A stretch of 64,000 nucleotides of DNA, taken from positions 6,006,075-6,070,074 of the forward strand of contig ML679968.1 of NCBI GenBank assembly GCA_007922225.1, written 5' to 3'. Below the pieces are notes generated by a model. It made no database searches, had not been told where the DNA came from, and worked only from the letters and a program-made list of their open reading frames with translations. The DNA comes from Emydura subglobosa. Lineage: Eukaryota; Chordata; Testudines; Chelidae. The translations under genes were made by a program, and so were the position numbers. Each line of letters begins with the position of its first letter. The stretch's first letter is position 1. Below, piece after piece: positions 47,227-58,345 of this stretch.

Positions 47227-48289
47227 ACAGACTTGCGTAGAAACTGTAGGTTGATCAGTTTGCCAAAGAATCCTTCTGTCTTCTATCTCCTTTCTCAATT
47301 TCTCAATAAATAGTGACATTGCCAGAGATAATCATGGGATTAATTAAGGGCTGCATTCTTCCTTTGTTTCGTATATGCAGAATTCGCAATGATGCGAAAA
47401 GGACTTGTGAGGAAAGATCAAGTGTAGGATGTTACCCTTACTGGTTTCCTTCATGTATTCCTACAATAATATGGTAATTTCATTTCTGTTGGCATGTGGA
47501 ATATATTTTGCTAAATGGAAAAGTATAAGTGATGTCACAGGAACCATTTGCAAATAATAGAAACATTTGTCTGGAGTTAAGCCTTTACCCTGTCAATAAT
47601 ATCACGCACAAAAACTATGTTAAAAGAACATTAAGGTTTCAAAGTCAAGCTCTCAACAATTAGGAAATGCCAGAATTAAGGTAGCCCATGCAACTATAAT
47701 TGGACTCCCTTGTGCGTACGTATTAGGATGCAGTCTTTAAGTACAGGATCATATGCTACTTTTCCACAGAACCCCTGTCTCATTCAGTGCACAGGATAGA
47801 CAGAGCTAACTGAATGAGAAGGTGTTCAAAATGTTATTCAAGATGTGGCCCTAGGTTTTATTTACTGTACACCCTTGCACAGGCAACCTTAATAATAACA
47901 TTTCCTAACTTTCATGAGAGCTTGGCTTTGCCACTTTAGTAATGTTCTTTTAATGTAGATTTGTGTGTGCAATTTCGTAGGTTTTTAGAAAGCAAACATG
48001 AAAAACTTAGAAATTTAGGCATCACATTGATGCCCACATGGGTCATCACTTGGCTTGCAACCTTTTCAGATCCACTGTACAGACCTCTGCCATTTGAGCT
48101 AATGGAGTAATTGACAGCAGTAATAGGCTGACATCCTCAATATGGATGTACACTAGAAGGGACTGAGACACATGCTTTGCCAGTAAGTTTCACCAGTATT
48201 TGCTGACAGCAGAGGAATGGTGAGACTCAAGAAACTTGGATTCTAATCTGGCTCTTGCGGGGACTGTGCTCTAGTATACACAGTCTTCT
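47227..48289. other. Unassigned non-coding DNA
   Basis: No gene or nameable repeat. Confidence 0.4.
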
Positions 48290-49180
48290 GCCCGGTCCAC
48301 CCAAGCTTGATCTTCTCTGCCCCAACCCCTTCAATCTGTCTCAATTGCTTTTTCTTTGCTTACCTAAGTCCCAGTCTTCACTCCTCAAGTTTCTCATCCC
48401 AGTCTCAGCCTCCTTACCCAGTCAGTCCTAGTTTCTCTCTCCAGGCTTGCTATCTGAGTCCCAATCTTCCTACCCACACCCAGACTCAGTGTCCTTGCCC
48501 AGCAATCCCAGTTCCCAGGTCCTCAGGCTATGTTTCTTCACAGACTGTCTGACAGGCTGCTAACCCTAGTCTCCCTTCCCAGATCTTCATCCAACCTCAG
48601 TTTCCCACTCTTTACCCCTCCTTGGCTCCATGCTCCAGTGTCCTTCCTTCCTGGCTCCTTGTCCACCCAGTCCCTGTCCTTCCTCTGCTTTCCAGCTTCT
48701 TGTCTGTTCTGTGTCTCGTCCTCCAGCTCCATTTTTCCCACCCCCAATACTGGTTCGTAGTCCCACTCTTCTTGTCCACCAAATCCCAGTCTGCCCCCAG
48801 TTCTTCATCCAATCTTGATGGGACCCTACTCAGTAGGCGCCTGTCCCCATTTCTCTCACTAGTTCACAGTCCTAGCCTCACTTACCCTCCTTCTGGCTCC
48901 CAGTCATAGTCTCATTGGCCAACAGTCCCCGTCTCTCCCCCTCTTCCCCCACCCCAGCTCCCGGTCTCTTTGTCCAAACAGTACCACTCCATTCCTGCTC
49001 CCTCTCTGGTTCCCAGTCTTCCTTACCTCCCAGTCCCAGCCTTCCTTCCAGCTCCTAGCCCCAGTCTCCTTGCCCGACCAGTGACAATTATAGTTTCTCT
49101 CTCCACACCCTTCAGTACCAATCTTATGAGACTCCTTGTCCCAATCAACTCCTTTCCCACCCCCTGATCTGATTTTTGTC
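48290..49180 (+). repeat. CT-rich imperfect tandem block
   Basis: Variants of 'cccagtctccttgcccagc' recur about every 20-45 bases ('tgcccagcaatcccagttcc', 'ttgcccgaccagtgac', 'cagtcccagccttccttcc'). The plus strand is pyrimidine-rich for 0.9 kb. Six or more overlapping Pro/Ser-rich open frames on both strands come from this composition and should not be read as genes. Confidence 0.7.
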
Positions 49181-49780
49181 CCCTCTGCATTCAAATCAGA
49201 TGGCTTTTTCCTCCATGCAACTAGCAATGGGGTCACTGAGAGCATAGGGGAGAGAGGCTCCTTGCTCTCAGATCCACTACTGTCATTATAGGGAAAGTCT
49301 GACTTCATCCCAGTCACCCTGGACTGGAGCATCCTCAGTCACCCTGTGGGATGCCATATTTTCAGTCTGGTCAGCACTAGAAACTGAGAGAGGATGGAAC
49401 ATGTTTAATTGCCTGGTGGGGATGGACACTTCTGTCATATATAGCAGCTGGAGCGTGCTCATTTGTTCTGTGGGGATGGCACATGTGCAATCTGGTTATC
49501 GCTAGGAGGACTCAAGACTAGCTGAGAGGCTTGAGCATGCTCAGTGGGGACAGAATCTTCAGAGATTTTAGCTGCTAAAATCTAAGTCTCTACTGAGCAT
49601 GGGCTATCGGCAGTTTTTCAAAGGGTTGTAGGTTGCCCAGATTTGGGTGGATTTTCACAGGATGACAAAAAGCACATCCCTGACACAAATTCCACCCTGC
49701 TCCATATTTCAAGACCCTGTTCCCAACCATGGGGGAACTATGCATATGAAAAGTTGTCCAATTGGTTTTTTTGTTTGTTT
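49181..49780. repeat. Unclassified repeat following the CT-rich block
   Basis: Words recur within it: 'ggagcatcctcagtcaccct', 'ggagcgtgctcatttgttct', 'tgagcatgctcagtgggga', 'actgagcatgggc'. It is likely the 3' part of the same dispersed unit as the CT-rich block. No coding domain is present. Confidence 0.45.
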
Positions 49781-49841
49781 TTTTTACAAGGGGTAAAACA
49801 ACTTGTTTTTGGAAATGACTGATCCATTTTGGTTAACATTT

Positions 49842-49858
49842 AAAAAAAAAAAAAAAAA
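49842..49858 (+). repeat. Run of 17 A
   Basis: A simple homopolymer run; no retroposed gene is seen next to it. Confidence 0.85.
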
Positions 49859-50109
49859 GTTTGAGGTAGACACACAGAATGGAAAATTTCCTCCTGAACA
49901 GTTAAAGTTATAAGCAAATGAAAAGAGGAACTTATAATGGGAAGCATAAGGCAACTTTAATAATATTATAAGCTTTGAAAATATCAAATAGGATCTAAAT
50001 ATTTTCAGGTAAATTCTGATCTCAGTGACATCTATGATAGCTGATTTTGACTTTTTTGTGCATACCAAAAAATATTCATTTTTGTATTTCTTCTAGCCAT
50101 CAGAGATTT

Positions 50110-50225
50110 TATACATTTTAAGACTAGAAGGGGCCATTATGATCATCTAGCCTGTCCCCCTGCATAATATAGGCTATAACATTAACCTGTGGTTGAACTA
50201 ATGCATATCTTTTAGTGTATCTATG
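50110..50225 (-). mobile_element. CR1-type LINE 3'-end fragment
   Basis: 'ttttaagactagaaggggcc', 'attatgatcatctagcctgt', 'ccccctgcataatataggct' is the antisense form of an older CR1-type 3' end. It is 5'-truncated. Confidence 0.75.
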
Positions 50226-50439
50226 CTACTTATTAGTACTGGGATGGCCAGTTTATTGGGATGTATCCCAGGGAAAGAATTTAGCCTTATGGTCATGAAT
50301 GATGTGACCGCATCTTAATGTGGAGACGGTTAACAAAAAATTCCACTTAATGGGGATCCACTGGGCTGATATAAATGGTTTTAAGTGATCATTGGCCAGC
50401 TGGGAAATTATAAACTCCAGTGTTAATACAGAAGTTGTT

Positions 50440-50545
50440 AATTAAGGCCCCAGTCTAGCAAAGCACTCAAACCTGAACTCAGTGGGGCTATTAACATGCT
50501 ATAAAATATGCATCTTCTTAAGCACTTTGCTAGATCAGGACTTGT
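50440..50545. repeat. Palindromic ancient repeat
   Basis: The arms 'ccagtctagcaaagcactca' and 'aagcactttgctagatcagg' are inverted partners around 'actcagtggggctattaaca'. Confidence 0.65.
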
Positions 50546-51688
50546 AAGAAGAGATGAAACGAAGAGCATGAAATTTTTAGCATGCGTTTTTATTGGTTTG
50601 GTACACAATTTTATTTCATCTTCAAACCGTTGCATTTTTCACCCCAAATAGTCTTTTCTTTTAACTAGGATAGTCTGTTAATTGGGATGATAGGCTGCCC
50701 ACAGGATGTCCCAATTAAGAGTCTTGTACTGACAACCCTAAAAGAAGTAAGGATTCCACTTCAGATAAGTGGCTTTTTTCAATTGTTGAAAAAGAGCATA
50801 ATTTAATTGGTTAAAGAGAAACTGGGCAGCCAGTCTATTCAGGAAAAGCTGAGAAATGGGAGTGAGATTTGTATAGGGATCTGTAACTATTTAGGTGACG
50901 CACAGATCTTTTCCTGTTTTCTCAGCCTTTCCCTTCATCCTCTTAATACTAAACTCTCTTAATTTCATTTTTGTTTCTGCCTGAACCAAAATAGGTCTTT
51001 ACAAAGGTTTTTTTCATTTCCCGTTTAATTCCCACATTGTACAAGCAGATGTTAAAAACAGTACTGTTTAATGGATTGAATCTGTCCTCTCCACTGATGG
51101 GTTTTTAAATTAAAGTTGTTTGAAACTTTCATTCCTGGAGTGTCAATACAGACCTGCAATACTTGTCCTTTGCCACACACTGATACACCAAGTCTTGGAA
51201 TGCAGGTTGACATTTTGTCCTGATATGCTTACAGTACAGTACATTTTTGATAGAAGAAATTGAATTCACTTTGAAGTGTCAGAGTCAAAATTGCAATTTC
51301 TTCAGATTTTCTATTTAAAATAGTGGTTTGTTGGGGTGGCCAATTAGTTTGGGCTTGTTGTTTTATTAAAGATAACCATTACGTTTTCTTAGAAGAAAAT
51401 CCACGTGTACCAAATGTGTTGCCTAATCTCACTTAATGCACTAGTATTTGACACCAGTGCTAGTCATTGAAGGATAGATTCAACAAGGAATTCCGGCATG
51501 GTGACACTCAGCATCACCACAGTCTAACATTTAAGAATGAAGAAAGTCACTGGGTTTCACAAGACCTGAGTTAGGCATGCAGGCTCCCTACACAATAAAG
51601 GGGGAGAGAGAGGCTCCTTAGAATGGGATCCACAAAAGCCAGCACATTAGGCAGTTCTCTCTCTGCCTCAGCTAGCCAGTGGGAGATT
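50546..51688. other. Unassigned non-coding DNA
   Basis: No gene or nameable repeat. Confidence 0.4.
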
Positions 51689-52830
51689 GTGATGGGGTTC
51701 CCGGGGTGCAACCTGAACTGTGGGACCATTGAGCCCTCTCCCAAACCCACCAACATGGGTTCCCTCTTACACTGTGATACTGATATTAAGCTACAAATCT
51801 CTGACAGGCACTGCATTTACAATACACAGATATCCACCAGCTGGGATGCACCCAACTGTGTTACATGAATGATGTCCGAGCTACTCATGAATCATCAATA
51901 GGGAGGCTCCAGCCAATTCCCTCCAGCTCCCCAGCCTCGCATCCCAGAACTGTACCACCTTGCACTGGTCAGAAGCCTAACCAGTGTAAGTTCATTACGT
52001 TTGCCACTCCCTCAGGATGGACTGGACACACACTAGCTTTTGTAAACTGAGCTGAGATTTCCCACGCATTTTAACCAAAACGCACTGTTTTAGGTAAAAT
52101 ATAAAACAGATTTATTAACTACAGAAAGATAGATTTTAAGTGATTATAAGTAGCAAATGTAGAGATCAGAGTTGGTTACTTAAGAAATAAAAATAAATTC
52201 GCAGTCTAAGTTCTGCAAACCAGATAGGATTTGAATCAAGCAGTGTCTCACCCTGACAGATGACACAAGCAGATTACAGAACCTCAGTACACAGCCTGGG
52301 ACTCTTTTCCAGCCTGGGACCACACTCCCCCAGTTCAAAGTCTTAGTCCTCCAGATGTTCTTCCAGGTGTTGAGTTGTGCTGATGGTGAGGGGAGAGGCC
52401 AAGTGGTGATGTCACTTCCCCTCTTTTAGAGTTTCTCCCAGGTTGCTGGAAAGATCTGTGCTGTGATGTGGGGGTCAGTTAGTCCCCATTAGTGAAGTAG
52501 TCTCCATTACATATGTGCTTTCTCTGAGAAGTCTTCATTGCAAACAGTCTCTGGATAGTGGATTCTTTCCTTGATGGGTTCTGATGAGCCATTAAATGCT
52601 ATCTGGCTACTCCACTGTTGTACCTGAAAGGCTGGTTGTGGGCGTTCCCAACCTCACAACATATTTCAGTGACACATACAGCAATATGTTATAACTTCAC
52701 ATATAATGATAGCACATAAAATCCAAGAAGATATTAATGTTCAGCAGATCAAGACTTTTAAAATGATACCTCACAAGGCATATTTTGTAGTAAATGTATC
52801 ATAATTTTATGACGGTAAATGTGGGGGTTC
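51689..52830 (-). repeat. Unclassified ~1.1 kb repeat with minus-strand AATAAA
   Basis: It begins TGTGATGGGGTTCCCGGGG and ends near 'aaggcatattttgtagtaaa', 'tgtatcataatttt'. 'aacagatttattaactacag' (52109) gives an AATAAA on the minus strand. The 5' part recurs at 36477 and the layout recurs at 29196-30147. An antisense LTR or pol II-type repeat is possible. No protein domain is found. Confidence 0.5.
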
Positions 52831-52859
52831 CAGGGTGTTACTTTGAGGTATGGAGTGCC

Positions 52860-53850
52860 ACAGAGATACAAAAATTGGGTGGGTGGAAGCCCTGTCCCTC
52901 AGAGAGTTCAGCACCTAACTCTATCTTGCATATTCCTCTGCATGGGATCCTCAGCTGCAAACCCTGTCTTGGGGTTGGCCCTCCCCTGCTTTTGCAAGAA
53001 GCTGGGTGTTGGGAGGAGGGGGCCTCTCTCATAATTTTTAGCCCAGTGGTTAGGGTACTCACCTGGGATGAGTTCAAGTCCTCAGTTCAAGTCCTTCCCC
53101 ACACCCCTGCCTGAGAAGGAGAAGGGACTTGGACAGGGATCTGCCACCTCTCAGGTGAGTGCCCTAACCACTGGGCTACGAGAGAGTCTGATGTGTTACC
53201 CCCTCGTTCTACTGTTGAAGCTGTTCAACTGTGAATAAATAATGAAAGAGTCATTGGCGCAAGGTGACTGGATCCTGGGTCTCCCACCTTTCAAGTGAGT
53301 GCTCTAACCACTGGGCTATAAAATAACTCTCGTGCTTGCTTTTTTTCTTTCTGGTCTAATGACTCTTCAAGTATTTATTCAAAGTGGAACAGAAGAGACT
53401 GAAGGAGCCCCACATCAGAGTATCCTATAACCCAGTAGTTAACGCACTCACCTGAGAGGTGGCAGAGCCCTGTTTAGATCCATTTTCCTCCTCAGGTCTC
53501 CCATGTCCCAAGTAAGTAACTGGGTTAAAGGCTATTAGAATGGGACTGTGGCAGTAGATCAGGCCCCACAGATGTTAGGCAGAAAAATGTCTGTCTTTCC
53601 CCCATTTGTGAATCGCTCTGGGGCTTAGGTGTCTGCATAGTAGAGTGAGGCTGCTGTGCACATGTCCAGAGACGGAAACATAGGCACCCAAGGAACTTTT
53701 ACAGTGAAAATTTAGGCATCAGATGAATTTAGGGGCCTACAGGATTTGGCAATAGCTGAGTGAGGTTTTTGTGAATCCCAATGAAGCCTGGGAGTTAGGC
53801 ACCTAAAGTGGAAGTTGAGCATCTAAATCCTTTTGCGAATCGAGCTCTCA
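52860..53850 (+). mobile_element. Foldback element with tRNA-like units, copy C
   Basis: The core holds four clear tRNA-like units: plus at 53039 (A box TAGCCCAGTGG, B box AGTTCAAGTCC 53084-53094); minus with A box at 53168-53178 and B-box-like 'ggacttggac' near 53125; minus with A box at 53308-53318; plus at 53426. The landmark 'gtgaataaataatgaaagag' lies at 53231. The right arm (53560-53840) is the reverse complement of the left arms of copies A and B ('ccaaggaacttttacagtga', 'ctgctgtgcacatgtccaga', 'gctctggggcttaggtgtct'). The left arm is short or diverged. Confidence 0.7.
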
Positions 53851-54389
53851 GTTCCTAATGCCTTTCAGTATATTGAGGAAATGAAACAAACCAGATCTTT
53901 GTTTAGTTTGAAAAGCATTCAACAGTTAAAGTTATACATTAAAGACATACTACACAGATTTGGGAATGAGAACATACAGGGTTTAAGACCTGGCCAAGCC
54001 CAAAAGGAATTACTGAAGTCTCCTGTGTCAGGGGTACGTTTAAAAAATTGTACTCAATGGCAAGTCATTAATTCTTCAAAATGTGAGTCTGGCATGCTAG
54101 CCTTACAACCCTTGAACTGGAGGCATTTGTCCACTTAACTTCCAATTTGATCCCGTACTGGTAAGATTTGGCAAGCACAATGCACATCTGTTTGGTTGGA
54201 TTTAGACAACTCTATGAGTTGGTGCTTTTGCTATGAGGAGTATGTTATAATGGGCCAAATTCTGCTATCCAATGTGCTTCTGCAACTCTGATGAAGAATG
54301 TGAGAGTTGTGTCAAATCACTTAGTGAAGAATTTGGCTTTATGTGATTGCAGAGCCATTACAGATTATTGGGCTCAGTAGAGGGGTTAC
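53851..54389. other. Unassigned non-coding DNA
   Basis: An open frame of about 100 codons (53833-54138, plus) begins at a TTG inside the foldback arm. Its translation matches nothing known and has no gene signals. Confidence 0.4.
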
Positions 54390-54485
54390 TGGGTGAATTA
54401 AAGGGTTTGGGATAGACAGGAGGTCAGACTAGATGATCTAATGGTCCTTTCTGGCATTAAACTCTGTGAATTTATAAATTAATTA
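54390..54485 (+). mobile_element. CR1-type LINE 3'-end fragment
   Basis: 'caggaggtcagactagatga', 'tctaatggtcctttctggca', 'ttaaactctgtgaattt' is a sense CR1-type 3' end. It is 5'-truncated. Confidence 0.75.
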
Positions 54486-54699
54486 TTCACCAGCCTGAGT
54501 CCCAAAATTAGTGACATAAGAAAATGTATTAAATGGCAACTGTGGCATTCTATTCTTGGCACTGCTTCTGAGTTGCTGTGGACCCAATCCAACACTGAAA
54601 GCAATGGAGAGACTCCCATAGCCTTCAGTGGGCTTTGGAACAGCTGTGTGTGCTGTTTGCTAAGTTACTTTGTAAAGTAAAAATCATAATGCTTAGTCA

Positions 54700-54775
54700 C
54701 CTTTTGTAACGGACTTTGAGATCTGTACATGCAAAGTGCTATACCAGTACAAAGCATGAATTATTATTGCTGTTT
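54700..54775 (+). mobile_element. LINE tail-like fragment (L2/L3 type)
   Basis: 'ggactttgagatctgtacat', 'gcaaagtgctataccagtac' and an ATTATTATT end follow the layout of a LINE tail common in reptiles. It is too short to classify. Confidence 0.45.
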
Positions 54776-56159
54776 GTTTATTTGGTCAGCAGCTCAGTTT
54801 GGTGACTTGTGAGTCAATTTCTTATTTTGAGCGTTTTAGGAGGTTTTCAAATTAGTCAAGTTAGTTTTTGTGGGGTTTTTTTTGTTCATTTGAAGTGATT
54901 TAGTTGCAGTGGAAACAAGATAGTCAAATGATTTGGGTTGTCATTTACTTCTCAGACAAACACATTTGCCCGATGGGTCTCTTGGTTTTTGTAACAATTT
55001 AAGAGTAGAACCAGAACCTTACTAATGAATAAGCCATCTTGGGTAGAGGCTTTTTTTTTTATACCATAAGTATGTTGAATATAAGCCATCTATGCAGAAA
55101 CAAGGTTTGTTTTTGGTGGGGGTGACGGGTGGTTAAGATTTTAATAGGGCTGGAATTACATTATTTAATATTACTATATAATTATACCAAATGTAATTCA
55201 CAGCCCCTACTTGACCTATTATAACAAAGTGAAAGCTTTACCAATAATGATGTTGTCACTATTTCAGTGTCACTATTAAACGGAAAATTTACATTTTCTG
55301 AAACAAGGGAACAATATTATAAACTGAGCTGTTCTCTGTTTCAGTTATGCAGGCAATACAGCATCACATTCTTTCCCCAACTACTTGTACAATTATTTTC
55401 TTGGCCATTTTGCAGCATATATGCTGTGTATTTGCATCTATGGCACTTTGTGTTGAAAGGAAGAACTGAAGCATCTTAATCTGGGGAAGCCTGACAGCCT
55501 AGGGTTTGATAAGTGTTGCCAGACTTCACTTCCAGAGCTCTTGAAGATATCCAAGAGTGTGGAGCAGGACAGTATGGATTAGACACACGTCAGTTCTTCT
55601 CCCCCATGCACAGTTCATTGTGACCTTTATATGACCTTATGTGTTCAAATAAGAGGAGGTGATTACATAACTGAAATCAGCTCAGACTGGAGAAGTAAAA
55701 TGTAGCCCACCAAAACAGCAACAGCCAAACTGACCTAATTGTTTTCATTTTGGTATTTGCTAACACATATTCAAAAGTGTACATCGGTTTCGGGTACAAC
55801 TGTTTAAAGTATCGTATTTAAAGTATTTATTCACTATAAAGTATTGAATAATGTACCAAACCTTATCTCAGTCTTTTCAAGATGACTGAAAGAACAAGTC
55901 TGATATAATGATTTTAAAGTTCCATTTTGTGTGTGTGTTTGTGAGAGAAAGATCAAAAACAGGCCCCAAACCAACATAGTCATGTCCTAGGAATGCTATT
56001 GTTAATAACATATGGAAGTACCAGAGGAGGCCCCATATTGTCCATCTACAATATAACAATTTTTGCATGACATTATGTGGGATCTGGTTTTTTTTCCTCC
56101 TTGTTGATTGTGTGTGCGTGTATGTTTTATGTACCTAAACAGGGAGTAAGTTGATTGAA
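54776..56159. other. Unassigned non-coding DNA
   Basis: No gene or nameable repeat. Confidence 0.4.
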
Positions 56160-56285
56160 GTTGGTAGGTCTGATTCACAGAAGTCAATGGAATTACAAGA
56201 GAGTAAAGCTGAAGTAATGCCAGGTGAATCAGCCCTATGGAGTTACTCTAGATAAAATTGGTGAGATCAAAATCAGGCCCTTATT
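56160..56285. repeat. Palindromic ancient repeat
   Basis: 'gtctgattcacagaagtcaa', 'tggaattacaagagagtaaa' faces 'ctatggagttactctagata' and 'gagatcaaaatcaggccc'. It is degraded but of the same group. Confidence 0.45.
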
Positions 56286-56993
56286 TATGCAGAACCTTTA
56301 GTCAAATATCATCTCCTTGAGCTTTTTATTTTTTTTATCCCTTGCCAAACTGGTAAAAAAAAACATACTTACGTAGTCACTGGTTCACCATTTAGTTAGC
56401 AATCCTTGCCAGCCTCAGTAGAGGGGAAAACTCCAAAGACTGCAATAAATCAAATGAATAATGTGTTTGGAGGAAGTCTGTACAAATTGGACATGTCTAA
56501 ATTGGTCAACTGAAACATTAAGATTTCTCACTCAAGGCTCATAAGACTCTCTCCAGTAGTAATTTGATTTGTACATCCTTTTCTGAGATGTTAGTCGATC
56601 CACCAGAGTGAAGCAGCGTATGCTTTCCATATCTAAAAGTGAATGGAAAAGGCTAGTATATGACCAGTTTGGGCAGGCTGGCTCACATTTAATTTTTGCA
56701 TTCGTCTCACCACCTGGTTACAGACGAGCAGCAAAACAGACTTTTAGCCTTCAAACTAAGACAGATTTGGGATGGAGACAAAGGTAAGCCTACCCTATGA
56801 ACTTATTTGACTGATTAAAATGGCTTACTTGATTCCTATAGCTACTAAGAGACTGACTAGTAAAGTGTGCATGATTTTTTTTCTTGATTGTTCAGTCTAC
56901 TGAAATTTTGAAGTGGGCCAACAGAGAAACCAACATGTGAAAATACAAAGGCTGAGATATATAATGAGTCATAAAGTTAGAAAAGGAAATAAT
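56286..56993. other. Unassigned non-coding DNA
   Basis: No gene or nameable repeat. Confidence 0.4.
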
Positions 56994-57087
56994 TAGAGAT
57001 GAACCTAAGCTGCATAGTTTGAATCTGAATTTCCTGGAGTTTAGGGGAGTGTTTTCACTGGGAAGTTTGATGTGGGCTCATCTCTAG
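56994..57087. mobile_element. TAGAGATG-ended MITE
   Basis: This 94 bp element runs from TAGAGATGAACC to GGGCTCATCTCTA, an inverted pair. Related copies lie at 15419 and 62543. There are no coding frames. Confidence 0.65.
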
Positions 57088-57104
57088 AAAAGACCTATTA
57101 AATG

Positions 57105-57290
57105 TACGTGGTCTATCCTTCTACCAGTGCAGGATTGTTCACTGCAGTACATTTTCTAGTGCCATGTCTATTCTAGTTTTTACTTTCTTAAGTACTGAAC
57201 TTCCACCATTCCCACTGAAAAAGTATTGTCACGCTCTAGTGGATGTTTCTGTTAGGAAGTTTTCCCTGATATATGCTTTGAAACATGAAG
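57105..57290 (-). mobile_element. CR1/L3-like LINE fragment
   Basis: 'ccagtgcaggattgttcact', 'gcagtacattttctagtgcc' and 'tgttaggaagttttccctga' are the antisense of a conserved CR1/L3-type C-terminal region and 3' UTR. It is old and short. Confidence 0.6.
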
Positions 57291-57451
57291 TAATTGAAGC
57301 AGATGATTGACAACTAATAATAGAAATATAATTATCAAGAGTCAAATATTAGCAGAGTAGAATTGACTTTAGTACGTGTACATTGTGGTATTATATAAAT
57401 GTTTTGTTATAATAGAAATATAGTGAAAAAATAGTCTTAGAAAAAGCACAA

Positions 57452-57572
57452 GGGCCCCAATCCTACAGATACTTATGCATGTGCTTGAATTTACTACTGT
57501 TAAGGAGTCTCAAGGTATTACTCACAGTAGTAAAGTTAAGCACATGTGTGTTTGCAAGATTGGGATCTCAGT
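57452..57572. repeat. Palindromic ancient repeat
   Basis: 'ccccaatcctacagatactt', 'atgcatgtgcttgaatttac' faces 'gtaaagttaagcacatgtgt', 'gtttgcaagattggga'. The arms pair well around 'gtctcaaggtattactcac'. Confidence 0.65.
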
Positions 57573-58269
57573 GAGGTATATGAATCTGGATTAGTCTCCG
57601 AAGTGTTTTATTTGTTTAAAAAGCTATTCATTCTATATATTTTTCTAGTTATTTTTCTTTATAGCAAGAATCTCTAAAGTATAAATTATATAGGGACCTG
57701 GACCACAATTTCAGGTTCAAACATTCCTGAATTTCCTTAATAGGATTTGTGTGTGTCTGTAAATCTGAATGTAATCCTAGATGAAATGTTTCATTATGAA
57801 ATATATCTGTATTGCACCAAACAAGAGCCTTTAATCTGCATACCACTGAAATATAATGGTGGTTAAAATTCAGTTTCAAACCAGGATCTATGTTTTGTAG
57901 CTCAAGCTGATTTATTTAATATAAACTGAGCTCACAACCATGCTGCCATTTGCAGTAGTGACAAGTCTCTCTGAAATCCTATCATGGATTTGAGAAATAT
58001 TGTAATAAGACTATCCAACATTTTTCTTATGTTGTACCCTTAACTACTTGTTAAGACCACGGACTTCAGTATAATAATGCTCTAATTCAAATCGAGGTCA
58101 AATAGGATTATTTTTCTAATGTAATCCCAGATCTGACACTAATCAAACGTTATGTAACATAACCAATAGTATATGAGCTGTTGCATTATAAAATAAACAA
58201 GTACCATAGGCTTAAGTTTCACACTGAAAAATGATTGTCTTACACCAGATCCATGTGATATTTTGGAAA
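57573..58269. other. Unassigned non-coding DNA
   Basis: No gene or nameable repeat. Confidence 0.4.
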
Positions 58270-58345
58270 AAAAGTTTAAGGCCCCTATTCAGCAAAGTAC
58301 TTAAACGTAAGCCTACCTTTAAGCATGTGAGCAGTTCCCATTTAT
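58270..58345. repeat. Half of a palindromic ancient repeat
   Basis: 'cccctattcagcaaagtact', 'taaacgtaagcctaccttta', 'agcatgtgagcagttcccat' is one arm and the centre of the same palindrome as at 42728. The second arm is missing. Confidence 0.6.

Noticed and set aside
48307..49332. Many overlapping Pro/Ser-rich frames, up to 142 codons
   Set aside because: Low-complexity CT-rich repeat read in several frames and on both strands.
49842..49858. Poly-A as the tail of a processed pseudogene
   Set aside because: No coding remnant upstream and no flanking duplication; likewise for the A run at 62378-62394.
53833..54138. A frame of about 100 codons that looks less biased than most
   Set aside because: It begins at TTG inside a foldback arm, has no recognisable domain, and has no promoter or splice context.
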